NCBI RefSeq assembly: GCF_002355375.1
Contig: NZ_AP017312.1
Location: 27,501 to 60,000, forward strand
DNA from: Aneurinibacillus soli
GTDB lineage: Bacteria > Bacillota > Bacilli > Aneurinibacillales > Aneurinibacillaceae
Direction of reading: 5' to 3'
DNA length: 32,500 nt
Shown: positions 17,437 to 24,806 of the stretch, piece after piece
Layout: each line of letters starts with the position of its first letter
How positions within the stretch are numbered: position 1 is the first letter of the stretch
Translations under genes and position numbers: made by a program
The notes under the pieces: generated by a model
What the model was told of the DNA's origin: nothing
Seen by the model: the letters and a program-made list of their open reading frames with translations, nothing else
Databases searched by the model: none

Positions 17437-18738
17437 ATGAAACAGACAGGGAGGCTGAACGGACAGGCCAAACTTCTGCTGCTGCTGAACACGCTTTATT
17501 TGAGCGCGGTCGGGCTCTCCAATACGTTTGTAAACGTGTATCTTTGGAAAGTAAAAAACGACTTTACGATGATTGGTCTATTCAACTTGTGTACATTTCT
17601 CGCGATCCCGACTGCGTTCTGGGTAGGCGGGCATCTCGCTAAACGATGGGATCGGGTACTAAGCATTCGGCTCGGAATGGCCGTGATGGCTTGTTTTTAT
17701 GTAACGGTTCTTTTCATGAAAGCAGCGGCACCTGCTTATATTATTCCCCTTGGCCTTCTACTCGGAACAGGCGCAGGCCTGTACTGGTTTGGTTATTTTC
17801 TGATGTATTTTGAAATTACAGATCCGAATAATCGCGATGTGTTTAATGGCGTGAATGGGTTGCTGATGTCTGCCACCGCCGGAGGCGCCCCTTTTCTCGC
17901 AGGCTGGCTTATTACTCGACACACATCGGGCTATATGATTATTTTTTCGCTGTCACTCACCATCTTCCTCATAGCAGTGGCCGCAAGCTTTTTTGTAGCA
18001 GCTCGTCCATGTGAAGGAACGTTCCGAATGCGAAGCGTCTGGCAGGAGACACGTTCTCCGTCCCACTGGCAGCGGGTTGTATGGGCTTATGCATATTGGG
18101 GTATGCGAGAAGGGGTAACGATATTCGCTGCTGCATTACTCGTATTTATTACCGCCTCTAACGAAATGGCGGTCGGTACATATGCACTCCTCACATCCGT
18201 TCTGTCTTTTCTTGCATATTATGCAGTGGGAAAATGGATTCGTCCAGGGAGACGCGCGTCCTTCATGCTTATAGGTGCTCTTATGCTAGCCGCTGCATTC
18301 ATTCCACCGCTCATTCATCTGCAGTACAGTTCGATGCTGTGGCTTGGTGTGATTACGTCGCTTTTCTACCCATTCTTCGCCATCCCGCTTATTTCTACAG
18401 CGTTCGATGTCATTGGTGAGAACATGGAAAAGGTCACCCAGCGCGCCGAATATATCGTAATGCGTGAGTTCGCCTTTAGTACAGGGCGCCTTACCGGAAC
18501 CGTATTGTTTCTACTTGTCGTCACGATATTTCCTAGATCACAAGCCATTGTGATTCTACTCTTTATATTAAATAGTATGCTGCTTGGTTCCTGGGTTTCG
18601 ATGCGGGCAGTCTACAAGAGAGGATGGTCTGAACTTGAAGGAACGGTACATTCTGGCATATTTCGATACGATGGCACAGGCACTCCGCGTTCAAGACGCA
18701 CTCGCGGCAATGCCGGGAGTGACCGAAATCCGGGTTGA
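17437..18738 (+). CDS. MFS transporter
   Basis: Membrane protein of 433 aa with about 11-12 hydrophobic helices and an MFS-like loop between helices 2 and 3 (GGHLAKRWDRVLSIRLG). Substrate unknown. AAAGGAG lies 7-8 bases before the ATG. The last about 45 residues (from ELEGTVHSG onward) are Arg/Gly/Thr-rich and unlike membrane-protein sequence. They overlap a well-formed small gene in another frame, so this tail may be the result of a lost stop codon or simply an accepted overlap. Transcribed divergently from glutamate dehydrogenase, with 150 bases between. A 6-bp hairpin CCCCTG-CTCA-CAGGGG (17374-17389) lies in that gap. Confidence 0.82.
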   Translation: MKQTGRLNGQAKLLLLLNTLYLSAVGLSNTFVNVYLWKVKNDFTMIGLFNLCTFLAIPTAFWVGGHLAKRWDRVLSIRLGMAVMACFYVTVLFMKAAAPAYIIPLGLLLGTGAGLYWFGYFLMYFEITDPNNRDVFNGVNGLLMSATAGGAPFLAGWLITRHTSGYMIIFSLSLTIFLIAVAASFFVAARPCEGTFRMRSVWQETRSPSHWQRVVWAYAYWGMREGVTIFAAALLVFITASNEMAVGTYALLTSVLSFLAYYAVGKWIRPGRRASFMLIGALMLAAAFIPPLIHLQYSSMLWLGVITSLFYPFFAIPLISTAFDVIGENMEKVTQRAEYIVMREFAFSTGRLTGTVLFLLVVTIFPRSQAIVILLFILNSMLLGSWVSMRAVYKRGWSELEGTVHSGIFRYDGTGTPRSRRTRGNAGSDRNPG

Positions 18739-18889
18739 ATATATTAAAGCTCCAGAAACAGCTCTAACAGCTTATGCAGGGGAGAATACGGAAACAACAG
18801 GGCGTGATATTCTGCTTATTGTAGCAGTAGACAGTGATCACCACTATCAAGTCCACCAATTCATTCGGCAGAGCGGTGGACTCATCTAA
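18635..18889 (+). CDS. Small unknown protein overlapping the MFS gene
   Basis: An 84-aa soluble protein I do not recognise. It has an alternating strand-helix pattern (RYILAYFDT, then a helix MAQALRVQDALAAM, then strand TEIRVEYIK, and a second half GRDILLIVAVD...), suggesting a small ferredoxin-like alpha/beta fold. I propose the TTG at 18635, preceded by AGAGAGGA about ten bases upstream; a frame-equivalent ATG at 18584 has no site and lies deep in the MFS gene. It overlaps the MFS gene by 104 bases in another frame and ends just before a strong terminator, so the two form one unit. Confidence 0.6.
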   Translation: MKERYILAYFDTMAQALRVQDALAAMPGVTEIRVEYIKAPETALTAYAGENTETTGRDILLIVAVDSDHHYQVHQFIRQSGGLI

Positions 18890-18895
18890 ATACAG

Positions 18896-18932
18896 AAAAC
18901 AGCTGGCATCATAACTTATGCCAGCTGTTTTT
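18896..18932. terminator. Bidirectional terminator between convergent units
   Basis: AAAACAGCTGGCAT-8 nt-ATGCCAGCTGTTTT, a perfect 14-bp stem with T-tracts on both strands. The stop codon of the DUF3501 gene (18916-18918) falls in its loop, so the terminator overlaps the last codons of that gene. Confidence 0.85.
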
Positions 18933-19497
18933 GTAAGGATTCCGTCAACTCGTTAGACAGTACCGCTTCAGATTGATAGTTCTCATGATGAACGGCAACG
19001 ATAACCTCGCCATCATATGCAAGAAATGCCTGTCGCTGCTCCGGTGTGAATGGAAAACGAATGTAATGCACGGATTGCGTATAGGCCTCGTCTTCTTCTC
19101 CCTCATCATCTGGTTCATAAGACGTTACTGTTTCCCCAGCAAAACGCAGTTCTATGCGATCCTCAATTCCCACCACCGTTTTATTAAACGCACGCAGCTC
19201 TTGCTGGTTTGGAATCTCAATGAACAGCGTCATGCTCAATTCATGATCATCCGGAATCAAATCGTTGTACACATCGAGCATTTCTTGAATGTACTCATCC
19301 CGTTCGATCTGTTCAGCACGAATCATTTCCTGAATTTGATACCAGACAGTCAGGCGTGTCTCAAACAAACCGGACATCCGGTCATTCAGCTTCATACGAC
19401 GTACTTTTTTCTCCTGAATCACACGCTGCAGGAACTTCTCCTGCACTTGTACGTACTCTTTGTACGGAAGTAGCTCGTTCTTTGCAATCTTTTTCAT
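18916..19497 (-). CDS. DUF3501 family protein
   Basis: Cytoplasmic protein of 193 aa, recognised as DUF3501 by its pattern: a basic N-terminal helix (FLQRVIQEKKVRRMKLN), RLTVWYQIQEMIRAEQI, YNDLIPDDHELSMTLFIEIP, then a strand-rich acidic second half ending in YIRFPFTPEQRQAF. Function unknown. Members of this family are often found beside rubrerythrin-like genes, and here one lies immediately upstream, which suggests a shared role in peroxide or iron handling, though a terminator separates them. The ATG at 19497 follows GGGAGGGAATGGG-type sequence. Confidence 0.8.
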   Translation of the reverse strand: MKKIAKNELLPYKEYVQVQEKFLQRVIQEKKVRRMKLNDRMSGLFETRLTVWYQIQEMIRAEQIERDEYIQEMLDVYNDLIPDDHELSMTLFIEIPNQQELRAFNKTVVGIEDRIELRFAGETVTSYEPDDEGEEDEAYTQSVHYIRFPFTPEQRQAFLAYDGEVIVAVHHENYQSEAVLSNELTESLQKQLA

Positions 19498-19520
19498 CCC
19501 ATTCCCTCCCTGGTCAGAAT

Positions 19521-19564
19521 AAAGAAAGCCGGGACGCGTAAGATCAGACAGCTCGTCCCGGCTT
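19521..19564 (-). terminator. Terminator of the rubrerythrin gene
   Basis: AAGCCGGGACG-17 nt-CGTCCCGGCTT stem followed on the minus strand by TCTTTATT. It lies between rubrerythrin and the DUF3501 gene; read-through would supply the latter, which shows no clear promoter of its own. Confidence 0.75.
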
Positions 19565-19585
19565 CTACTACATACTATACCCGTA

Positions 19586-20020
19586 TTACTCTTCGTTCAG
19601 GCTGGAAAGAATTTTCTTGAATGTGTTCGCATGTGCCTTCTCAGACTTCGCCATTACTTCAAACCATTCTGCAATCTCATCGTATCCTTCTTCACGCGCT
19701 TCTTTCGCAAAGCCTGGGTACATCTCGGAGAATTCATATTCTTCCCCAGCAATCGCAGATTTCAGGTTGTTAGCTGTTGTGCCAACTGGCAGGTCTGTTA
19801 CCGGGTCCCCTGCACCAAAACGAATCAGCATATCGAAGTGACCATGCGCATGTGCTGTTTCGCCATCACCAATGCGACGGAATGCATTCGCTACATCTGA
19901 ATGACCTTCTGTATCTGCTTGTTTTGCAAAATACAGGTAGCGGCGGTTTGCCTGGGATTCTCCAGCAAATGCTGCTTTCAGGTTAGCTAATGTTTGGCTG
20001 TTTTCAAGTGTTTTACTCAT
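19586..20020 (-). CDS. Rubrerythrin-family diiron protein
   Basis: Ferritin-like diiron protein of 144 aa without the C-terminal rubredoxin domain of classical rubrerythrin. Metal ligands are visible in both helix pairs: E21 (GESQANRRY), E54/H57 (DGETAHAH), E93-E97 region (GEEYEFSEMY) and E127/H130 (SEKAHANTF). The family reduces hydrogen peroxide in the cytoplasm; the electron donor must be separate here. AAGGGG lies about eight bases before the ATG. It is preceded by a consensus-like sigma-A promoter overlapped by a PerR box, which independently supports a role in peroxide defence. Confidence 0.92.
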   Translation of the reverse strand: MSKTLENSQTLANLKAAFAGESQANRRYLYFAKQADTEGHSDVANAFRRIGDGETAHAHGHFDMLIRFGAGDPVTDLPVGTTANNLKSAIAGEEYEFSEMYPGFAKEAREEGYDEIAEWFEVMAKSEKAHANTFKKILSSLNEE

Positions 20021-20055
20021 TAGTGTTTCCCCTTTCTTTTATATCATTTATTTAT

Positions 20056-20070
20056 TTGTAATAATTATAA
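20056..20070. promoter_or_regulatory. PerR box at the rubrerythrin promoter
   Basis: TTGTAATAATTATAA matches the Bacillus PerR box TTATAATnATTATAA with a single mismatch. It covers the -10 element of the rubrerythrin promoter, so bound PerR would block transcription until oxidised by peroxide. Confidence 0.8.
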
Positions 20071-20092
20071 ATATAAAACCATAAAATTGCAA
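20064..20092 (-). promoter_or_regulatory. Sigma-A promoter of rubrerythrin
   Basis: TTGCAA (20087-20092), exactly 17 bp, then perfect TATAAT (20064-20069) on the minus strand, about 44 bases before the ATG. Confidence 0.8.
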
Positions 20093-20101
20093 CCCGTATC
20101 A

Positions 20102-20132
20102 CAAAAAAAATCGCTTTCTTATTAGAAAGCGA
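20102..20132 (-). terminator. Terminator of the first putrescine importer gene
   Basis: TCGCTTTC-6 nt-GAAAGCGA stem followed on the minus strand by eight T, 37 bases after the importer stop. Confidence 0.85.
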
Positions 20133-20168
20133 CAAAATATCTACACAATGGTATACGTTATAACAAAC

Positions 20169-21557
20169 TCATGCAACAATCTCATTTTCAGAAAGTTCAG
20201 TCGTCATATGATGGTCATCCGCTTCTTCGAAATGAATCTCACCAGGATTCCGCGTAAAGAACTTCGTGCTATAGACAAGATACGTAAACCCAACAACCGC
20301 CCAACCCAAACCTAGCATGAATGAATTTCTCTCCAGGTTCCACCACAGAACCGCAATCGTCGCCGCACCAAGAAGCGGAGCTAGCATATATGAGAGAAAT
20401 CCTTTTGTTGTGCGATATAGTTTCTGTTTTACACTGTAGTGAGCAATAACAGAAAGATTCACAAACGTAAACGCAATTAGCGCACCAAAGCTGATAAAAG
20501 AAGTCGCCGTCATTAGATCAAAAAACATTGCAGTCATCGTGACAAGACCGACAAGCAACACATTGAAGATCGGTGTGCGCAGAACTGGATGAACATAGCC
20601 GAAAATTTTCTTCGGCAGCACACCATCCCGCCCCATCACATATAGCAACCGCGATACGCTCGCATGAGACGCCAGACCAGACGCAATCGTTCCAGCAAGA
20701 GCACCCGCAAGGAAAAACAACTGAAACAACTTACCGCCCACATAAAGTGCAATCTCAGGTGATGTCGCATCAGGGTGTTTGAAGTTCGACACATCCGGAA
20801 ATACAGCCTGGGCAAAATACGAACTGGCTGTAAAGATCACTCCACCGACCAACGCTGTCAAAAATATCGCACGCGGAATCGTTTTGACCGGATCCGCCGT
20901 TTCTTCCGCATAGGTGGTTACGGCATCGAATCCAAGAAAGGAGAAACAAAGCACCGTTGCCCCTGCAATAAGCGCAGACATCTGCATGTCCGGTTTATAG
21001 ATCGGCCCAACACTCAAGGCACTCCCATATCCCATCCCTTCCGACAGCTTCCAAATCGCCAGTCCAATAAAAATCACAATGGTAAGGATCTGATACACAA
21101 CAAGAAAATTATTAAACCGCGCTGTCGAATTCATCCCAAGCATATTGACCAATGTAACAAGTCCCGCAAACGCCGCAACCCAAACCCAGGTCGGTACCCC
21201 AGGAAACAGCGCCGTCAGATAAATCTGGGACAGTAGCGCATTCACCATTGGAAGTAACATGTAATCAAGGAGAGCTGCCCACCCAACCATAAATCCCAGA
21301 TGTTTATTCATCGTTTTCTGTGTATACGTATAAGCCGAGCCCGCACTCGGAAAAGCTCGAACCATTTTTCCATAACTAAAAGCTGTAAACATCATCGCGG
21401 CTAAAGCCATTACGTACGCAACCGGAACATGTCCATTCGTTTCATTGGAAACGATTCCAAATGTATCAAACACAACCATCGGAGTCATATATCCCACTCC
21501 AAGCATGACGATCGACCATAATCCCAGGGAGCGCTTTAAGCCTGCCGATTTTTCCAT
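20169..21557 (-). CDS. puuP: APC-superfamily permease, probable putrescine importer (copy 1)
   Basis: Twelve-helix amino acid-polyamine permease of 462 aa. It closely resembles E. coli PuuP as I know it: GYMTPMVVFDTFGI near the N terminus, SYGKMVRAFPSAGSAYTYTQK, FSFLGFDAVTTYAEET, ASGLASHASVSRLLYVMGRD. It would import putrescine with a cation gradient. The C-terminal cytoplasmic tail is acidic and His-containing (HFEEADDHHM). AAGGAGG lies about seven bases before the ATG. A sigma-54 promoter precedes it, and it is closed by its own terminator. Another monoamine or amino acid substrate is possible, but the putrescine aminotransferase nearby supports the call. Confidence 0.85.
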   Translation of the reverse strand: MEKSAGLKRSLGLWSIVMLGVGYMTPMVVFDTFGIVSNETNGHVPVAYVMALAAMMFTAFSYGKMVRAFPSAGSAYTYTQKTMNKHLGFMVGWAALLDYMLLPMVNALLSQIYLTALFPGVPTWVWVAAFAGLVTLVNMLGMNSTARFNNFLVVYQILTIVIFIGLAIWKLSEGMGYGSALSVGPIYKPDMQMSALIAGATVLCFSFLGFDAVTTYAEETADPVKTIPRAIFLTALVGGVIFTASSYFAQAVFPDVSNFKHPDATSPEIALYVGGKLFQLFFLAGALAGTIASGLASHASVSRLLYVMGRDGVLPKKIFGYVHPVLRTPIFNVLLVGLVTMTAMFFDLMTATSFISFGALIAFTFVNLSVIAHYSVKQKLYRTTKGFLSYMLAPLLGAATIAVLWWNLERNSFMLGLGWAVVGFTYLVYSTKFFTRNPGEIHFEEADDHHMTTELSENEIVA

Positions 21558-21631
21558 TGATCATTCCTCCTTCTCGCTGTAGGGGCAAACTTTTTCTGCT
21601 TTCGATTCAAAACAAATATGTTTTTTTACTA

Positions 21632-21648
21632 TGCAAATACAATGCCAG
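21632..21648 (-). promoter_or_regulatory. Sigma-54 promoter of importer copy 1
   Basis: CTGGCATTGTATTTGCA on the minus strand: GG and GC are 12 bases apart. It lies about 75 bases before the start codon. The intergenic region 21558-21857 holds only this promoter, the candidate enhancer at 21764-21779, and the terminator of copy 2. Confidence 0.8.
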
Positions 21649-21763
21649 GAACTAAAAATTTAAAATATTTAAATAAAAAACAAATAATACTGCTATTTTG
21701 TACTATTTCTAATCAAATTTCTACCTTTCATATGACAGAATTATAGAAATATATCGATATTTT

Positions 21764-21779
21764 TATGCACAAAAGAATA
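21764..21779. promoter_or_regulatory. Candidate enhancer (UAS) of importer copy 1
   Basis: TATGCACAAAAGAATA, 116 bases upstream of the -24 element, resembles the strings at 15970-15985 and 23397-23412. It is part of a larger dyad, TTTTTATGC (21760-21768) with GCATAAAAA (21794-21802). Confidence 0.4.
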
Positions 21780-21798
21780 ATAGATGCATATACGCATA

Positions 21799-21829
21799 AA
21801 AAATACAGCCTGCTATCGGCTGCATTTTT
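21799..21829 (-). terminator. Terminator of importer copy 2
   Basis: AAAAAT-A-CAGCC / GGCTG-C-ATTTTT stem with one mismatch, followed on the minus strand by TATTTTTTATG. About 30 bases after the stop of copy 2. Confidence 0.7.
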
Positions 21830-21857
21830 CCACCTTATTCATTTGCACGCTATCCTT

Positions 21858-23258
21858 CTACTTTGCAAGCACTCCATTTTCCACTATCGGCTCACCTTCA
21901 ATAACAGCCGATTCTTCGTCCGCCTCTTCGAAATGAATATCCATCGGGCGAACACGGAACAGTTTTGTTACATACATCAGATAGACGAGCCCGATTCCAA
22001 ACCAGATTACCCCCATAGTAAATGAGCTGGCCTCGAGATTGTACCAGAGAACCGCCACAAACGCTGCACCAATAATCGGCAGTAAAATATGCGATAAGAA
22101 ACCGCCCAGCGTTTTGTACTCCTTCTTCTTCAAAGCATAATGCGCGATAACAGACAGGTTTACGAAGGTGAAGGCAATCAAGGCACCGAAACTAATAAAT
22201 GCAGATGCAATTTCCAGGGTAAAGAATACAGCCGTCATGGAAATGAACCCAACAAGAATGACATTGAACAGCGGCGTATGTGTACGTGGATGAACATAGC
22301 CAAATAGTTTTTGTGGCAAAATGTTATCCCGTCCCATTACATACAACAGACGCGATACACTCGCATGAGACGCCAGCCCGGACGCAATCGTTCCGGCAAG
22401 TGCACCCGCCAGGAAGAACATCTGAAATACTTTGCCGCCTGCATACAGCGCAATCTCAGGTGAAGTCGCGTCTGGATTCTTAAATCGAGTGATATCCGGG
22501 AACAATGCCTGTGTAAAATAAGAACCGACTATAAAAACTAATCCACCAATCAACGCGGTAAAAAAGATCGCACGTGGAATGGTTTTCGTCGGATTCGGAG
22601 TCTCTTCTGAGTATGTCGTAACCGCATCGAATCCCAGAAAGGAGAAACAGAGCACTGTAGCACCTGCAATTAAGGTCGACATATGCATATCAGGCGTGTA
22701 CAGCGGCCCTACCGGAAATACTTCTCCGTATCCAAATCCGCCGATTAGTTGTCGAACGGCAAGAATTACAAAAATAACTACGACAAGCATTTGATACAAA
22801 ACGAAGAGCGTATTAAAATTGGCTGTTGAATTAACCCCAACTGCATTAATAATCGTAACGAGCGCTACAAAACCAACAACCCATATCCACGCGGGCACTT
22901 CCGGGAACAGCGCAGAAAGGTAAATTTGTGTAAGTAAAGCATTTACCATCGGAAGCAGTAGATAATCCAATAGTGAGGACCATCCTACAAGAAAGCCGAG
23001 ATGCGGGCTGATCGTTTTCTGCGTATACGTATAAGCAGACCCTGCACTCGGAAACGCCCGAACCATTTTTCCATAACTAAAAGCCGTAAACAACATGGCT
23101 ACTAGCGCAATAATATACGCCATGGGAACGTGGCCATCCGCTTCTTTGGAAGCGATTCCAAATGTGTCAAACACAACCATCGGGGTCATATATCCAACCC
23201 CCAGCATGACAATCGGCCATAATCCTAATGATCGTTTCAGCGTTGCTGATTTTTGCAT
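21858..23258 (-). CDS. puuP: APC-superfamily permease, probable putrescine importer (copy 2)
   Basis: Paralogue of the neighbouring importer, 466 aa, with nearly identical key segments (TPMVVFDTFGIASKEADGHVPMAY, SFLGFDAVTTYSEET, SGLASHASVSRLLYVMGRD) and the same acidic tail (IHFEEADEES). Some loops and the helix-5/6 area differ, so affinity or substrate may differ. It has GAGGAGG before the ATG, its own sigma-54 promoter and its own terminator; the two copies are thus separate units under the same kind of control. Tandem duplication is clear from protein similarity; its age is uncertain. Confidence 0.84.
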   Translation of the reverse strand: MQKSATLKRSLGLWPIVMLGVGYMTPMVVFDTFGIASKEADGHVPMAYIIALVAMLFTAFSYGKMVRAFPSAGSAYTYTQKTISPHLGFLVGWSSLLDYLLLPMVNALLTQIYLSALFPEVPAWIWVVGFVALVTIINAVGVNSTANFNTLFVLYQMLVVVIFVILAVRQLIGGFGYGEVFPVGPLYTPDMHMSTLIAGATVLCFSFLGFDAVTTYSEETPNPTKTIPRAIFFTALIGGLVFIVGSYFTQALFPDITRFKNPDATSPEIALYAGGKVFQMFFLAGALAGTIASGLASHASVSRLLYVMGRDNILPQKLFGYVHPRTHTPLFNVILVGFISMTAVFFTLEIASAFISFGALIAFTFVNLSVIAHYALKKKEYKTLGGFLSHILLPIIGAAFVAVLWYNLEASSFTMGVIWFGIGLVYLMYVTKLFRVRPMDIHFEEADEESAVIEGEPIVENGVLAK

Positions 23259-23309
23259 CGATCACTCCTCCTCACAGGAAAAAATAAATATCGTTATAGT
23301 CCTGTATAG

Positions 23310-23325
23310 AGCAAGAAGTGTGCCA
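23310..23325 (-). promoter_or_regulatory. Sigma-54 promoter of importer copy 2
   Basis: TGGCACACTTCTTGCT on the minus strand, a near-perfect match to TGGCAC-N5-TTGCW with correct 12-base GG-GC spacing, 52 bases before the start codon. Confidence 0.88.
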
Positions 23326-23396
23326 TCATTAAAAATAGTAAAACCACTACATTTCTAAATATTTCTTATTTATTTTTTATGAATTTTCGAATAACT

Positions 23397-23412
23397 TATT
23401 CATTTTTGCATA
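23397..23412 (-). promoter_or_regulatory. Candidate enhancer (UAS) of importer copy 2
   Basis: TATGCAAAAATGAATA on the minus strand, 72 bases upstream of the -24 element, differs from the string at 15970-15985 at one position. A dyad ATGAAT/ATTCAT surrounds it (23379-23403). Confidence 0.4.
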
Positions 23413-23431
23413 ATATATTAAAGAAGTTAAC

Positions 23432-23474
23432 AAAAAAAGCCGTTTCGGTACTAGACCAATCGAAACGGCTTTTT
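23432..23474 (-). terminator. Terminator of the formate dehydrogenase operon
   Basis: AAAAAGCCGTTTCG-13 nt-CGAAACGGCTTTTT, a perfect 14-bp stem with seven T after it on the minus strand, ten bases beyond the FNT gene. Confidence 0.88.
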
Positions 23475-23483
23475 CTATATTTA

Positions 23484-24290
23484 TTACGCAGCTTTGCTTT
23501 TTTGTTTTGAATCTGTCAACGATTCTTCACGCAGAAAGGCAAACCAATAGGCGGCTGCGATAAACAACGCACCTCCAACTGCGTTACCCAGAAAAACAGA
23601 AACGAAGTTTGGAAAGTATTGCATCCACGTAACTTTACCGGCAAAAATAGCGGCTGGAATCACGAACATATTCGCTACAACGTGCTGAAACCCGATTGTA
23701 ACGAATGCCATAACAGGAAACCAGATGCCGAGAATTTTGCCTGCAATATCATCAGATGCAAATGCGAACCACACGCCTAAACAGACAAGCCAATTACACC
23801 CGATGCCAGAGATAAATGCTTGCAGGAACGAATCATTCAACTTAGCGTGTGCAATCGCCGTAGTCTTCGCCAGGAATGCACCTGTTTCTGTCAAACCAAC
23901 TACGTGTCCGAAGAAAAACGCCACAAAGATCGCGCCCAGAAAGTTCGCCACCGTAATCCAGAACCAATTGCGTACTACTTGTGACAGCGTTATACGGCGG
24001 GCCATATACGCAATCGGTAGCGTTGCCATATTGCCTGTAAGCAAGTCCCCCCCTGCAATAATGACAAACATAAGACCGATTGGAAATACTGCACCGCCAA
24101 GGAACGAGCTAAAGCTTCCCCATTCTTTTGGCAGATTGCCGATTGTTCGAATATCAAGTAGGAATCCAAGCGCGATAAACGCGCCTGCCAGGAATCCTAA
24201 CACAAGCATAGTAGGTACAGACGTTGTTGCTTTTTTTACGCCGACCTCAACTGCATTTTTTGCAATTTGTTGTGGTGAATGAAATGCCAC
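23484..24290 (-). CDS. Formate/nitrite transporter (FNT) family channel
   Basis: FNT-family membrane protein of 268 aa with six helices, probably a formate channel. Seen: LGFLAGAFIALGF in the first helix region, GGDLLTGNM (conserved FNT loop), NWLVCLGVWFAFASDDIAGK and GFQHVVANMF. The C terminus is basic. The start is GTG at 24290 with AAGGGGGAG upstream. It is the last gene of the operon with the formate dehydrogenase and DUF1641 genes, as yrhG is next to yrhE in B. subtilis, so formate is the likely substrate; nitrite is less likely because no nitrite reductase is present. Confidence 0.88.
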   Translation of the reverse strand: MAFHSPQQIAKNAVEVGVKKATTSVPTMLVLGFLAGAFIALGFLLDIRTIGNLPKEWGSFSSFLGGAVFPIGLMFVIIAGGDLLTGNMATLPIAYMARRITLSQVVRNWFWITVANFLGAIFVAFFFGHVVGLTETGAFLAKTTAIAHAKLNDSFLQAFISGIGCNWLVCLGVWFAFASDDIAGKILGIWFPVMAFVTIGFQHVVANMFVIPAAIFAGKVTWMQYFPNFVSVFLGNAVGGALFIAAAYWFAFLREESLTDSKQKSKAA

Positions 24291-24332
24291 CCTAACTCCC
24301 CCTTACCTATTCCTTCTATATAATAGTGAGTA

Positions 24333-24806
24333 TTACAGCTTCTCACCGAGCCCTTTTAGAAAACCGACTGCCATCGTAAGCGCACGATTTGCGTTCGGGT
24401 CGCGGAGAACTTTGATCAGATCAAACATCCCCATCTTCTGATTGGATGCAAGCGCCTCGTTAGAGCGATCAATGCCGTTTACCACACCGGATACAACCTT
24501 GCGAATCATTTCTGGCTCTAACTCTCCCATCATGCCGATTGCACTCATCACGTTGTTGATACCACGCGTCATGGTTGGCTTAGACAATTGAGAAACCCCG
24601 ATTTCCATCACCTTTTCACGTGATTGGATCAGCCCGCCGATGATTTCCATCGCGCCCATCTCATGCAGCAGTTCCACGACCTTCAGCAAGTCTTTAATTG
24701 CCTCGCCGTGCTTGGCGACAACACTGAGCAATTCACCCAGCGCCTGTGCCTGTAGTTCTGCTTCCGTCGGTTCGTGACGGGTTACGTCTTGAATTGGCTT
24801 TGCCAT
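24333..24806 (-). CDS. DUF1641 protein, formate dehydrogenase-associated
   Basis: Soluble helical protein of 157 aa, DUF1641 family by its pattern (ALGELLSVVAKHGEAIKDLLKVVELLHEMGAMEIIGGLI). B. subtilis places such a gene (yrhD) beside the formate dehydrogenase gene. Its role is not established; a small accessory or electron-transfer partner of the dehydrogenase is plausible, but no Cys or redox motif is present. Its ATG directly follows the dehydrogenase stop (TAAATG), using the GGAGGG inside the end of that gene, so the two are coupled in translation. Confidence 0.85.
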   Translation of the reverse strand: MAKPIQDVTRHEPTEAELQAQALGELLSVVAKHGEAIKDLLKVVELLHEMGAMEIIGGLIQSREKVMEIGVSQLSKPTMTRGINNVMSAIGMMGELEPEMIRKVVSGVVNGIDRSNEALASNQKMGMFDLIKVLRDPNANRALTMAVGFLKGLGEKL

